This document shows positions 11,801-24,900 of a DNA stretch of 64,000 bases, piece after piece. Both the position numbers and the translations under genes were made by a program. The notes under the pieces are model-generated. The model had not been told where the DNA came from and made no database searches. It saw nothing but the letters and a program-made list of their open reading frames with translations. Origin of the DNA: Prinia subflava (Eukaryota > Chordata > Aves > Passeriformes > Cisticolidae); assembly GCF_021018805.1 (NCBI RefSeq), contig NC_086257.1, forward strand, positions 19,939,193-20,003,192. The letters are read 5' to 3'. Within the stretch, counting starts at the first letter, position 1. Each line of letters opens with the position of its first letter.

Positions 11801-14800
11801 TTGCTGTCATTAAATAAAAAAAAAAATTAAAAATATCAAATTTTTCCACACATTGTCTTAGAACTGGAATTATTTCTGTAAATACATATGATTTTTTTTT
11901 TTTTACTAGGCCAGGACAATGCTGAATCCACAGGAGATTCTGTTTTCTTGACTATTACTTGAGAAATAGTAAAATTACCAGTTAGAGAAATTGTAAATTT
12001 AAGTACTCAAATTATGTAAGTAATAATTCCTTAATATGCTCTCATGCCACACCTGAACAGATTTTTCTTGCCTGCTGAATGTGCCCCAGCTTTTACAAGA
12101 AGACCTCCTTCTGTTCTTAACCTGGTGAATAATACACAAATATGTCCAGAATTAATTTTTGGTTTTGGAGGGGGCAAGGCAGGGGGGTAAGAATAGGTTT
12201 TTTTGTTTGTTTTGAAAGTAACAGGCAGGGGAGCAATAAAGATGCTCAATCTGGAAAAAAATCTTTAAAGTTCTTTATCCAGTTTTACTCCACCCTTTTT
12301 AACATTTGTCAGAATTGTCTGTACTCAGCGTTGCCCTTCAGCATTCACAACATTCATGGCACCAATTTTATATGGTACAGGAGACAAAAGAAGGCACCAG
12401 GAAAGGGGCAGAGAGAGGAAGAAAGTGAGAGCAGAAATCCTTCTGGAATTTGTACAGGTAGGCAAGAGGTATAAATGTGCTAATCTTACACTGCTAAAGC
12501 CTGCAAGGCAAATACACAAAAGAAGGATGGAAGCCAAGAGAAAAATGCTTATTTTCCTCACACAGACCAAAGAATAATGTCTAGAAGACATTATGAGAAT
12601 TTAGGGGTTGCTTTTGCTGCAGGACTGACAGTACGCTCTCTTACCTGTCCAATATAAATACAAGCCATGTGTGTTCCATGAGCTATTAACCTGCTTCAGC
12701 CTTTCTGCCTTTCTGTAGTACAACAGCACAAAGAGAAGAATTGCAGAAAACTGAGGGATGCGCTCAAATGTGCAGTTTGGCCACTGAAACACAAAGCAGA
12801 CACTGCACATCTTCAGAATCAGCCTGGGCACAGGTCCAGCTGGGAGGCTGAAGTCACAAAAGGCACACTCTGGAGTTGTGCAGTGCCCAAAACTATCACC
12901 CAGAAAGAAACCCAGAGGCTTCTCAACTGCATCTGGACTCGTCTGCATCTGGATTCAACACCAAAAAATTGTCATAGCATGATGGAGAAAGCCCAGTCAG
13001 GAGAAATGATAAAGAGAGAGCAGTAAGGAGAACAAAAACTCCTCTGAAATCTGCCACAGGCTCTCACTAATTCCTTCTTCTCATTTCCCCAACTCAAGCA
13101 ATTGGTGTCCTGGCAGAGAATACACAATTGCATTTCTTTGTGAAAGAGTTGGTTCATCTCACCTAGGCTAAAGGGCCATCTCTCCCCTTTTTTTTCAGTG
13201 CCTGGAAGGGTGATTGAACAAGAGGTTTGACTGTAAGAAGGATCAAAAAGAGAGTAATGGGAAAGGTATCTCATAGAATAAAATATTGCTTATCATCAGC
13301 TATCTGGATTACTTGTACTTTGGGAGGGTACTGCAGACTGAAGCAGATTTACTGAAAAAGTGGATTATGTAGACTAGAACAGACTGAAGCCAAAGTGTGC
13401 TTCTCTAAAGTGTGGGTTAAACTGAATTGATGAAACAATAACAGACCAACAGGATTTCTCACCAAGAACTGCCCACAGGGCTGCAAATATACTGCAGAAG
13501 AGATTTCCTGCCTCTCCATCTCACTAGCAGGCTGGCTTTACCCTTTCTAGCAAATGCTCTAAATATCTAAATGTCATCTCCAAAGTCCACAAAGGATTAT
13601 AAAATGATGTAAAAGTTTGTTTCACTGATGCAATAGACATAAAATAGGTTCTTTAAAATTATTTTTATAAAGCAAAGCTCTGCAATTGCCACAGCCTAAC
13701 ATGGGTTTCAAAGTGAGAATGCCCTACTCTGGAAAACGGGCTTGTCAGAAGGAGTTTCTGACAAGAGTCTTTTCTTCTGTATTTTCACCCTTTCAGTTTA
13801 CTGAAGAACTTTTAGAAAAGAAACAAAAGCACATCCATTTTCTGTTTGAATATTCTGGTAAAGATGTGCAGTGACCTTGCAATGCCACCCAATGCTGGAC
13901 AAAATGAGCAAGGCCTGCCAAACAAGACTTCACAGAACACAGAGAGGCAGAATTGGAATCACTGCTGCTCGAGTTATTTTATTATTCAACTCAACTGCAG
14001 CCAGAAAAACCCCAGCCAAGAGTCATAAGGAAAAGAATATAAGCACATTTCTCTCATCTCTTTTAATTTAATGTTTTCTTCCTTATGTTAGTAAGCAAAT
14101 TGAAATAATCACTGTAAAGCTATAAATTCACAGACTGCAGCACAAAGAAAGCAGCTTTAGGATGTCAGGATGCTTGCCTGGCTTTATTCCTCTGCAGTTT
14201 TCCCTTGGTGCTTTCTACACTGGAAGCAGAATCAGCAGTTTAGGAAGGAGTGGCCCATGACAGAAATCTGGAACCTGACAGAAGAACTTCCCAAAGCTTC
14301 AGAATTTAGAAGGAGGCTCAGGAAGATTCAGTACATCTGAGAGAGAAGAGCTTTTCTTGGATGTGTTGTGTGAAGGGTGCAAGAACATTTTGTAACATCC
14401 TACGGTCAATTGTGAGCATTCAAATTATGAGGAAACCAGGAAGGTCACCCTAAGGATGTGCTGCTGGAAGTCCTGAACCCCAGTGAAAATGTCTTTCACA
14501 ATCAAATATTATCAATGCTTTTATTTCTTGATCCAATACCTCCTATTTCCCGCTTTTATTTTTAGTGTTTAAAAAAAACTTCATTACACTGAATGATGAG
14601 AGCCAATGTTAGACACTAGACAGATGTTGTGTAGGTGGGAGGCTCACCACCTTGCAGTAAGAATAAAAATTGTCTTTTGCTAAGAAGAATAATGTCTTCA
14701 AGACAATATTTATTTATCATAAGTCTTATTAACCGGTTCTTCAATGTCCATGATAGGATATATCAAATATTGCAAATTTTATCAGCGAGAATGCATCACT

Positions 14801-15659
14801 GACCCAAACCACAGCTCTTTGGTTGTCGTATCTTGATTTTTTCCCCTAAGACAAAACTGAGTGCCACCCTACTAATATCTATTGGCACAAAACAAGTTTT
14901 GATACTTATTCCAGATATTCTACGAGAAGATTTTTAGTTGGCCAGTTGAATTCAGCCACTCAGAAGGACAGTGGTGACATCCATTACCATGAATGCAACA
15001 GGCCCTTTAATTCTCTGGGAAAAACAGAGAATTCAGTGACATCTGTCCTTAGATAATACATATTTTCAGTAACTAGATGCTTCAAACAGAAGCAATTAAT
15101 TGGTGTCTAAACACATTTTTCACATTTTCCCATATCCCATTGATCCTGTTAACTCCCAGGCTGTCTTCCTTCCATTGATTTCCAACAGTCCTCAGCCAGT
15201 TCCAAGACACTGAGGAGCCTCTGAGAGAATCTGCAAGGACAGAGCTCACAGAAACAACATGTACTCATGCAGTGTGAACGAATGCTAAAGAAGCTGTGTG
15301 ATTTTGATACCATAAGGCAAGTTTACATAAAGCTTTTTACCCTTCTGGATGCACTGTGTGATGTTTGGGACATCAAAGCACTCGGATTTGTGAGGCCAGA
15401 CAGAAATTTTTGGAGCACAGTAATGGATCCAAACTGATGAGGACGTCATCAGTTTCACTAGCATCAATGCAATAACAAAGATGCTCTTCCATGAAATTAA
15501 GTAGCTAAATATTCATATTATTCAATAAAACAGCTCAAGCAATCAATTGAACATCAAATACATTTTGTCTTGTAAAACACCGAGTCATTAACCTTAACAA
15601 TTTCACCATGCTCTCACTACCAAATTTAACTCAATTAGCATCCAAATGAACAGATGGAC

Positions 15660-15677
15660 TAATGAATTAATGAATTA
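15660..15677. repeat. Short tandem TAATGAAT repeat
   Basis: Two full copies and a partial third of TAATGAAT, within an AT-rich stretch (about 15480-15680) that carries several ATTA cores. Confidence 0.8.
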
Positions 15678-18600
15678 TTGGTGAGCACTACACTAACCCC
15701 TGACTGACCTGAGAAATTAGAAAACACTCATTTATGCTAGAGACAGAAAAAACACATTGGTCAGGAAAAAATCAGTCTGAGTAAAGAAAAGCACAGCTCT
15801 TATGAAGACAGCACAATCCCGGAGTGAGAAAGGCAGCTGTGGTTTGGACCCACGGGTGGTCCCAAGGCAACCTGCTGGGGACTCCTGGAAATATTCCTTG
15901 TTACACACACAGGCAGCTCACTGCTTGTCCACAAACACAAATGAAACCTCCCTCTTCACCCCGACACAACCAACTCCCACTGCTACACCTTGCTGCCCGT
16001 GAAGTTCACAGTTAATAAACTCTCTCAGCAGCATCAAACTCTCCTGAGGCAGCTCAGAAAAGGGAATCCTGGGTTCCCAAGCAATCGTCCTGAGGCTGAT
16101 ACACATTTGCTCCTTTGCAAAGACTTTCTGGTGTACTAAGCACACTGGTACTTGGATTCCTTCATACAGGCATGAAACATCTCCAGTAACTCCCCATGGG
16201 CAACTACCAGCTGTGTTATTTCCTTAAAATATTTAACATGTATCAGGGAGAAAAGAGAAGTAAGACAGGGAATGAGGGGAGACACACAGAGCTGTATTTG
16301 GAGATGGAAAAGCTCCCGAACCACAGATCATCACAGCAACACACTGCTATAATGCAAACTCCCTCCTAGTCTGGATGCAAGAGGAGAAACACGGCTTCAT
16401 GAATCTCCCTGGAATTACAGACTCGGACAACCAGTGCTGAATCTCTTCCAAGGACATTCACACAGATGCCACAGGCCCTGAAGTTCTCTGTTGAGCAGCT
16501 GAGGCTGAATTAAGCACGTCGTGTCTTTGTGTATCCCTCCAAGAAAATGATGCTGTGATGCTTCTAATGGAATTTCTTGATAAATATACTTGGCTCTGAT
16601 AAATTAATTGGTACTGGGAGACACTTAATCAAGGAGGACATAAATAATAATGCAAGATAAACAGCAGAACATTAACAAGAAGGGCCTGGTCAGCTGTAGA
16701 TAATCCAAGCAGGCAGTCAGAAATCTCGAGATTATGTAGATGGCTGCACTAACTCTTTCCTGGCTGGAAAGGGACTGGAGGACACACCAGAAGTAAAGGA
16801 GAAAATCATCTGGATATGGAGCAACAATGACATTAATGCTGTGATTCAAGATGGTGAGATAACTGCATTAAGAATATGGAGCTCCAGAACTTCAGAACAT
16901 AAAAGTGGACTGACTTTATGCACTGGAACTCTTTCAGCAGTGATTACACTCCTGATACAAACCCAGCTTTCAATAAAAGCAGGTCAGACTACTCAGGTTT
17001 GCTTTCAAGTGCACACACGGGTACAAGGTTGTATTTGTGGAGATGAAACTATATCACACACTTTGTTTCTTGCCACAAGGCCACGCTGATTATATATATA
17101 CAGATGCATTTAAAAACAAAAGGTGTTTGGGGTTCAAACAGCAGTTTCCTGTTCATTTTAGAACAGATACAGGTGCACTGAAGAGCACTCTGAGCTGCCT
17201 AAGCCCTCCCTCTACACCAACTGAAGCACATCAAAGAGACACAAGCAGCTTGCAACACCAGTTATTTTTTTGTAAACTAGACCCTAAGTTCTCTCCTTCA
17301 AGGACGGTTCCTCTGTTCCTTTTCTCATAACAAAGAAATTTTGGAAAGCTTTGGAGTTCTTTTGAGAGAAGTGCATGATGTGTCAGTCTAAACATGTAAA
17401 TACTGTAAATGCAGTACGTTTCCCCAAACAGTGACAAAAAGGAAGAAAAGAGGGCAGGACAGGGTGGGAAGGAGGATGCAAAAGCTGATGGCAAAAACAA
17501 CTGAGAAGCCACCCTCACTGAAGAGTTAAGATTTAGTGCCCTCTGTTTTACACCAGTGTGGGTGAAAATCACTTTTAAGGGCCTTAATGAAAGTTGAAAG
17601 TTACCTTCAGAAAGTTATGCATATTTCAACAGGAATAAAAATCATTATGCATTCTCTCTAAAGAGGATACAATCTCAAACTGTCAAAATTCTAAACTCCT
17701 CTACATATATTACATACAAACGCCTTCTATAAAGAAACCTCTTTTCATTTTTCTTCTAAATTAGCTTAGTGGTCCATGGTATTACACTACCTTGGTCTAG
17801 CCTGTGAATAATGTGACAGGTAATTTTTATACTTCTTGCCTGTACTTAAGTTTGAGTGAAGATACGGAAAACAACTTTTATGATCTAGGTGTAAAAGTAA
17901 ATGTTCTGTGAGTCCTGCATACCCAAACGTGGACATGAAATGTTCTACTATGAAATGTTTCATGATGATTATGTGTCCATCAATAAATAACAGCAACAAC
18001 AAAAAGAGTAAGTTGTTGATTTTTTTTAATAATGTGCATGTGCAGCAGGTTTTTTTCTTCCAAAAAAAGTGATAACGCTAATGTTGATGTAACCTACTAT
18101 ATTATCACAGAGAGGATTACAGATTCTGTTTTATCAGATAGAAATCGTTCTGTAACAGGATGCACTGAGAAGGATGAATAATATGCAGATAACATAGAAA
18201 ATCTTCCAACTGCAATTTAAAAAAATGGATTCCTCATGCAACTGTTGACTGCAATGACACAAAAATGAATGGTAACAGTCAATTAACTTCCATTTTGAAA
18301 AAAGCTCAAAATACACCTGTACCAGCTCAAGTTTGCAAGTGGTGGAGCTCAAAATGCCAAACAGTTCAATGACATTTGACTTACAATGCTGAAGGAACAA
18401 TCAAATCTCTGACTGAAGCCATGGAGAAACCAGTTTATATTTTCTCTATTCCCCTAGAGAAAGTCTGTGCTTTCTCTGCTGTTTCTCTAAACATTAGACA
18501 GCCACAGCAAGGCTCTTTTTCTCCACCTCATCATATCATTATGTGTTCTACCTGTTACACTCTTTTTGGGTTTGAAAATACACTGTTATACAAACAGGAC

Positions 18601-21600
18601 TAATATTTTCAAGAGCACAGAAATAGTCCACATGGGAAAAAAATCAGAATGTACTCACCTGTTCCATGTTATTATTTCTGATGTACCAATGCTCAGACAA
18701 TTGAGTTATTTGACTCATATCCAGCTTTTATGCAGTACAGAGAGTGACTAAGGCAGATCTTTGATTTAACAGCTCTCTTAGTTTATGCTACTCTTCCTTG
18801 TTGCTGTAAAGCTAACTGAATATGTTTCTAACACTATTCTCTGCTGAAGTGAGGACTATTAGACTAATCATGGCTTACAGCAGCAGAGAAACTGTTTTGA
18901 AATCAACATTTAGGTTTCTCTCTGGAGACTCTACACAGTCACCTGGATGCACAGTAATCGTTATCTTGAATAGCATAAGTCCTCCCGAAAGCAAAATGAT
19001 CAGCAATATCAGGAAAATCTGATCAGCCTGTCATCTAACACATTGCACATCAGGATTTGACCCTCATGTGGAAGAAAAGCCAGAGCACCAGAGGTAAGGA
19101 AGAGAAGAAGGCTTTCTTCAGCAACTGCAAGACAATCCTTGGAAATTGTGGCAATGTGGCTTTTTTTTCCTACTTGAGAAATTCTCCCAAGTTTAGTTAC
19201 TTTCAGACTAAAACTCTGCATGTTTTCTGCTGGGGAATAAATGAGTTTCATTTCACCCAGTGCACTTTTACAGCAGTGGCTGAATTCTCAGAACGCGCTT
19301 TACTGGCTCCCAGACCCAACCATTTGCCAGGCAGATTTAACCTCCCCGAGGCTGTGGTTCACTGTATTACGTAATTCCAAGCCAGACAGTTTTACTTACT
19401 CTTCTGGCCTGAATGTTTCCTCTTACAATTTTTATTTCCTTGTATTTACTGCTCAGATTCCTGTCAGTGAAAGGCTTTTACAACCTCCTCTCTGCGGACT
19501 GGCATCGCTCCGGCTGGGGAAGAAATGCTTTTCTAAAGCTGACCTGGAGCTGCTGCTCTGGAGGGAGAATACAAGCACAGGTCTTGGGCTTTTTATCTCC
19601 AAACCAGTTTTTCTCAGCTGTGGAAAAGCATCAGTTTTACCTGACACTGCACGCTGGCTGACAGGTGGGTAAAATAAACAACTGATGTATATTCAAAAGG
19701 AAGAGTGACTCCTGAGTAGGTCACAGCAGTGACAGGGAGAGAAGAGAAAACCGACCTGGCAAATGATAGCCTACAAAAGCACATCAAAACAGTCCATTTC
19801 TGTTTGCCCAAATCTTGTTTTGCACTGAAGCTGACAAAGCTGAGGCGCAGTTAAAAAAGCTGGATGGAAACAAAGAAGGAAAAACCCCTCCCTGCAAACC
19901 AACAGGTTTTTATCTGCCTAACAGAAATTCCTACAATGTTTAATAATATGGCTGTCAACACAGAGTAATTTGTCTGCCTTATAATATCTGCCAATAAACA
20001 GAATCCACAATAAACAATGGCAATAAACAGTAAAGGATAAACAGATTGCTTGTTTGATAGCACATAGGAGAGGCAATGAGCTTATCTTCTGTAGGACTGT
20101 TAACAACTTATACAATAAATAACGAAGATATAGCAAATAATCCAAATGTAATCATTCTGTGTAACTTCACTTTTAGGGAATAATTCCATCCTCTTGCCAA
20201 AAGAAATTTACACATTTTGCCAAGAAAATTTATTTCTCACATAACACAGATCTCATGGGATCAAGGTCTCCTACAGTCTGAGAAGAAGTGCAGTATGTCT
20301 ACTTCAAGAGTGCAGATTACACTTACCAAGTTCATTTCTAGGAAATTATTTTTCAAGAAAGACAAAAGGCTGTATTTTTAACAAAGAACCAAATTTAGCG
20401 TGCCATGTTTAAGCAAATGTAGAAATATTGTCTTTTATGATTTTAATTAAATTGATGAGTCCTTCTGAGAGACAAAAATGCACATTTACAAGGTTAACTG
20501 AACATGAAGAATAACTTTGGATTAAAGTAGACAATAGCCAAGGGAACCTTCAGTGTTTATATTGTAAATGTTGCTGGGAAATACTTACTATTTTGATATA
20601 CTGAACTTTGCAGATTCTTTCTCATGCTCTATAGATTGTAAATGCACAGATCTTGAATAAAAACTATGTGGAACAGCTGCTAAGTGACAACAAAAAACTC
20701 CTCTGGACCACAAGCCTTCCATAAACATTGCACTCACACATCTTCTGCCTTCACATTTTCCTTACAGCCTTTTACCTTGTGTTTAATTTGAAAACTCTGC
20801 CTGATAGGTGCCATGAGGTTTAGAAACAGAAGTCTCCTTATTTATATCAATTCTTGACTTAATCTATTTTAACCTACACAGCACGACAGCAAAGCTCCCT
20901 CCCTATCTGGCACATCCCTGCTTTGTTTTGCATATGTGAAAGAAAAGCATCTGAGCATGCAGAGTCAGGAAATATTCCAGCTCAACCCAGCCTCAGCTTT
21001 GCTCCTCAGCTTGGAAAGATGAGAGGAGAGAAGAGAAATGAGGAGAGTGTGAAGCCAGTGCATCATTACCTTTGCATGGAAACACACACCTCTTCTCCTG
21101 CCTGCTGTGTCTTGAAATAGTTAATGCCAGGCCTCCTGATCCTCAGCTCACCAGATGAGGGTGAGTTTGAGATGTCCAGCAGCAAATAACCTACAGTAGT
21201 GAAGGTGGAGGAAGGACAAACTCTCCTAACAATTTATTTGTGTCCAATTCCAACCTGAACTCCAAACAGCATAAAATGCCTCTTCCTTCCACCTAGCTTG
21301 CAGAGGGTGATCGACTGAAATAAAATGTGGTGTCTTTGAAGACTCCAGTCAAGCATACAGATCTTTACCAGCAATGCTTATCCTAGAGAATCTTATTTTT
21401 CTTGTGGTATGAAAATGGATTTAGAGTTCATTTTGAAGATTGTTACATCCTACTGTGCAGTAAAAAAGTACACATCAATACCTGTTTCCTCTATGTTAAA
21501 ACAGTCTGAAAAGTTGGGTTAGATAACATGTAGCCTATAAAACTATCAGCAATATTAACATTTTTAACATCACATCCTTCAATGTGTACCTGCTTCTTTG

Positions 21601-21762
21601 AATACCACATCCCTACAAAACTAGTCACTTCGAAGCTCTGTGGTAATCCTCTGAAAATCTAAAAAAATGCACTTAGAGGAGATAAATTTCCACTACAGCA
21701 GGATATAACCTGAGAAAACATGATTTTATCTTCCTGCTATTTTCAGTTTTAGTCACAGCTAC

Positions 21763-21909
21763 CTCTGATGTTTTGATGTCCTCATAGGAAAACTGCGTGG
21801 CAGGTACTCCGAGGTGGTTGATGAAATAATCTGAATCCCCCTGCATCTGCACAGAGCTCACATTGGATCCTGGACATCTAACCTTTTCCACACAGTTGAA
21901 ACTCTGGCT
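21763..21909 (-). CDS. NAALADL2: NAALADL2 internal exon (peptidase-like domain, substrate-side region)
   Basis: This 147-nt exon holds 49 codons and is phase 0 at both ends. The acceptor is strong (a T/C-rich run ending TTTCTTTCAG, last base 21910). The donor GAG|GTAGCT is non-ideal. The best preserved part is GDSDYFINHLGVPATQF followed by YEDIKT, which corresponds to human GDADYFINHLGVPIVQF and YEDIKT. In active relatives this is the GSGSDYxxFxxxxGIP segment that shapes the substrate pocket. The start, SQSFNCVEKVRCPGSNVSS, keeps the two cysteines of the human protein (FNC and QCP), which could form a disulphide. NVS is a sequon shared with human NIS. The human NCT sequon at the first cysteine is absent here because the residue after the cysteine is valine. 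The exon is isolated between introns of 17.9 and 13.1 kb. Confidence 0.95.
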
Positions 21910-24900
21910 CTGAAAGAAAAAACAAACACAAATCAAAGCTCTACTTAATTATTTGCAGTCAGACTCTTGAAGACTTGTAGCAATATCTCATTTAAACAGC
22001 ATTCTTTAGGTTGAAGCATCTTCATCACAGCAGAGAGTGAAGTTTTGCTGCAACGTGGCTGAGTCTTTCACAGGACAAGGAAATTCTTATCAAACTGAGA
22101 TGGCAAGAGAGGCAAGAGAAGAATTAACATACATGGAATATTTCATGCTGGCCAGAAGATTAGAAGGCATCACGGTGCCCTTTTTGGAAGATTTTGAGAT
22201 CTTTATTGGCTCCTAAGGAATCAGTTCTTTATTCAGTTAATAGCATGCTCTGCCATAACAAAAAGCTGAATGAGATTATCATTTTCAATCTATAATATGT
22301 CTGTGAAATGCAAGCAATGTACAGAATTTCCCACAATTGCAGCGTAGAGCTTAAGAAAAAAAAACAAAATTAAAAGACTAGAGATACTTAATACACATCT
22401 TCTGTCTAAGTAATACACATTTCCTGTGTAGGTTTCTTAAAACAATTCTAGTCAGTGAAATCTTTGTATTTCTTTCACATAAGTATTTAATGGTGAAATC
22501 TTAGCAATGGAATTGTAATAAATATGGAAACTGGAAGTCAAACCCAGGCTGAGTGCTAGATTACTTGTGTAGCTTTTAAATCTATCAGGCAATTAAACAC
22601 TTAATAAACAGTAGGTGTAAAGGCTTTCAGCATCTATTATAGCAAATAAGCTACTTAGGTTTCTTTTCGAGAATATTAGGAAGTTGAAGTACTGATGATT
22701 ATTTGCATTTAGCTAACAGCTTAGATAGTATAACATAACTTCCTCACCTCTACTGCAAAATTACAGGCTTTCTAAAAGAATAGCCTAAGATTGGTTCCAC
22801 TTTAACACGAAAATAGAGCAAAATCTGTACATTAAAGTCTCTGAGGTTATCAGGAAAATGTTAGACAGAGACAAATCTTGGTATTTTCCCATTTCAAAAT
22901 TAGCATAATTATTGCTTCACAGTTTCATTTCAGCGCGATGAAGAATGCAGTTGCATATTGCACAGTTTAAATAAAGGCTGCAGAGTCTCACAGAAAACTA
23001 TTCTAAAATACCTTCAAGAAATAGCTTTCATTTCATAAGTAATTTTGAAAGGTGGTTGTATTACTCCTTTTCTTTTTTTTTTTAATCTGTTAAGCACTTC
23101 TGCTCCTGCCATTCTTACATACTTTCACAGTTGTTCAAGGTCTGTCCAAAAAGTTCTAACAGAAATGGCAGAAACCCAAACAACAAATTCATTGGGAAAG
23201 GTGTTTTTAATAACCACACTTGTATCTCCTACAGCCTCTCCCACTCAGACCCATTGCATGGCACACATCCAGGAGAAAAACCCATATTTATGATTTTATG
23301 CATATATCTGTGCACAAGATCCACTGTTCTACACTGCAGCCTAGATCAAGCTCTCCTCCTCTAATACTGCCCACCACAGTGGTTAAGTTTCATAAATGCT
23401 GAGTAGTCTGTTCTTCCTTAAATGTTTAAAGGCTCACTGAATGATGTGAAATGGTGAAATGCAGCTTTTGACAGTTAATTCTGAATATCCACCAACCCCC
23501 ATTTCTACCAGCCTACCAGGAGCTGAAGAGATGTCTTCCTACAGCAACCATGAAATTTAGTTTTTCTTATGCATGGAAGTTTATGTATGAAATGTTTACA
23601 GCTTTGGTTAAGAGGACTATAAAATATGGTGGTTTGGGGGGTTTTATCACCATCCTCGACAGTTTAGGATTAATATTTTTATGACAGCAATGTTCAATTC
23701 AATAGTACAGCATTTTAAGAGTTTAACTGCTTTATTCCACTTGCACTGTTCCGACACACAAGCCCAACAATAAATATTTAACCCAGCACCACTATAGGAG
23801 AATGCTTTACATGCAAGATGCTGTGCTCTTGTTTTTATTGGTATGCAGACTCCACAACAGCAGCATTCTTCAACTCCTTGGTAACAACTGCAAAGCTCAT
23901 ACAGTCTGTTTTGCACTCGTTAAACAAATGAAATGTTTCCCCAGACTAATGGACTTAAATGTTCTACAATTAATAAAACTAATAAAATTAATTAAAAAAA
24001 AAAACCCTTTTAAAATGTATCTAGAATAAACTATTAGCAACACAAAACTAACTCCCAGTTGTAGAGTAGCCAAAGCACATTTCCTCAGCTGGTTAACCTG
24101 ACAGGAAAAACAGAGGCTGGCTGTACTGAGAGCACTCAGCTCTCAGGCTGGGCTCCACTGTGTCACTCCAGCCCTTCCTTCAGACTGGAGGTCCTGGTGA
24201 GCCAGGAACCAAGGAGTTCTTCATGTCACTGCAAGGATTCACACTCTGTTTGTAATTGAATAATTTTATTTCTCTGGAGCTCATTTTGGGCTTCAGCAGC
24301 ATCTCACAGGTTTATGTTACAAATTTGAGAAAATTAAGAGTACCAAATGGCCACATATACATTTAATTTGAGTTAATGTCCTAGAATAGCTCTGACACAT
24401 CTGAAGTATAATCAAGTGGGACTTCATTGCAGATCTTATCAGTTAGCTCTGCTTACTACTTTTCTTTACTTGACTCCAGCTTAACTTAAAAGATTACCAT
24501 CTTTTGAAAATGGATTAAAACATCTAAGAAGCTTTCAACAGAGCAAGTAAGAAATGAACAGTTATTCTTGCAGTATGTCAGTGATCCCAGCTTCAGAACT
24601 ACAACAAGGAAGCTTATTCTTCATGAATAATCAATCTCCATTTCTGAGCTGAATCACCACCTGTGTCAGGGACTGCTGCAATTAAGACCATCGAGATGAA
24701 GTAAAATTGTCTAAAGAAAGAGCTACAGAATTTATTTAATTCATCACAGACCTTGTAAAATGTAGAAAGCAAGAGATTAGCATCTTTAATACTGTAAATA
24801 TGTAAATTAACAACAACAGGTAGCAAAGGCCAGAGAAGCTGCACAGCAAAGGACTCACAGGTCTGTCTCTCATCTATAAACACCTCTGCACTCTGGCAAA

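Larger units (their letters stand above)
8663..21762 (-). other. NAALADL2: NAALADL2 intron, 13100 bp
   Basis: Bounded by GTAGCT and CTCACAG. I see no exon. Notable pieces are the conserved-looking block with a 24-bp palindrome at 11160-11800, an AT dinucleotide run at 9508-9528, and a tandem 8-mer at 15660-15677. Patches of higher GC at 10010-10110, 10730-10820 and 15800-16090 have no recognisable gene or repeat family. The rest is AT-rich unique sequence. Confidence 0.85.
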
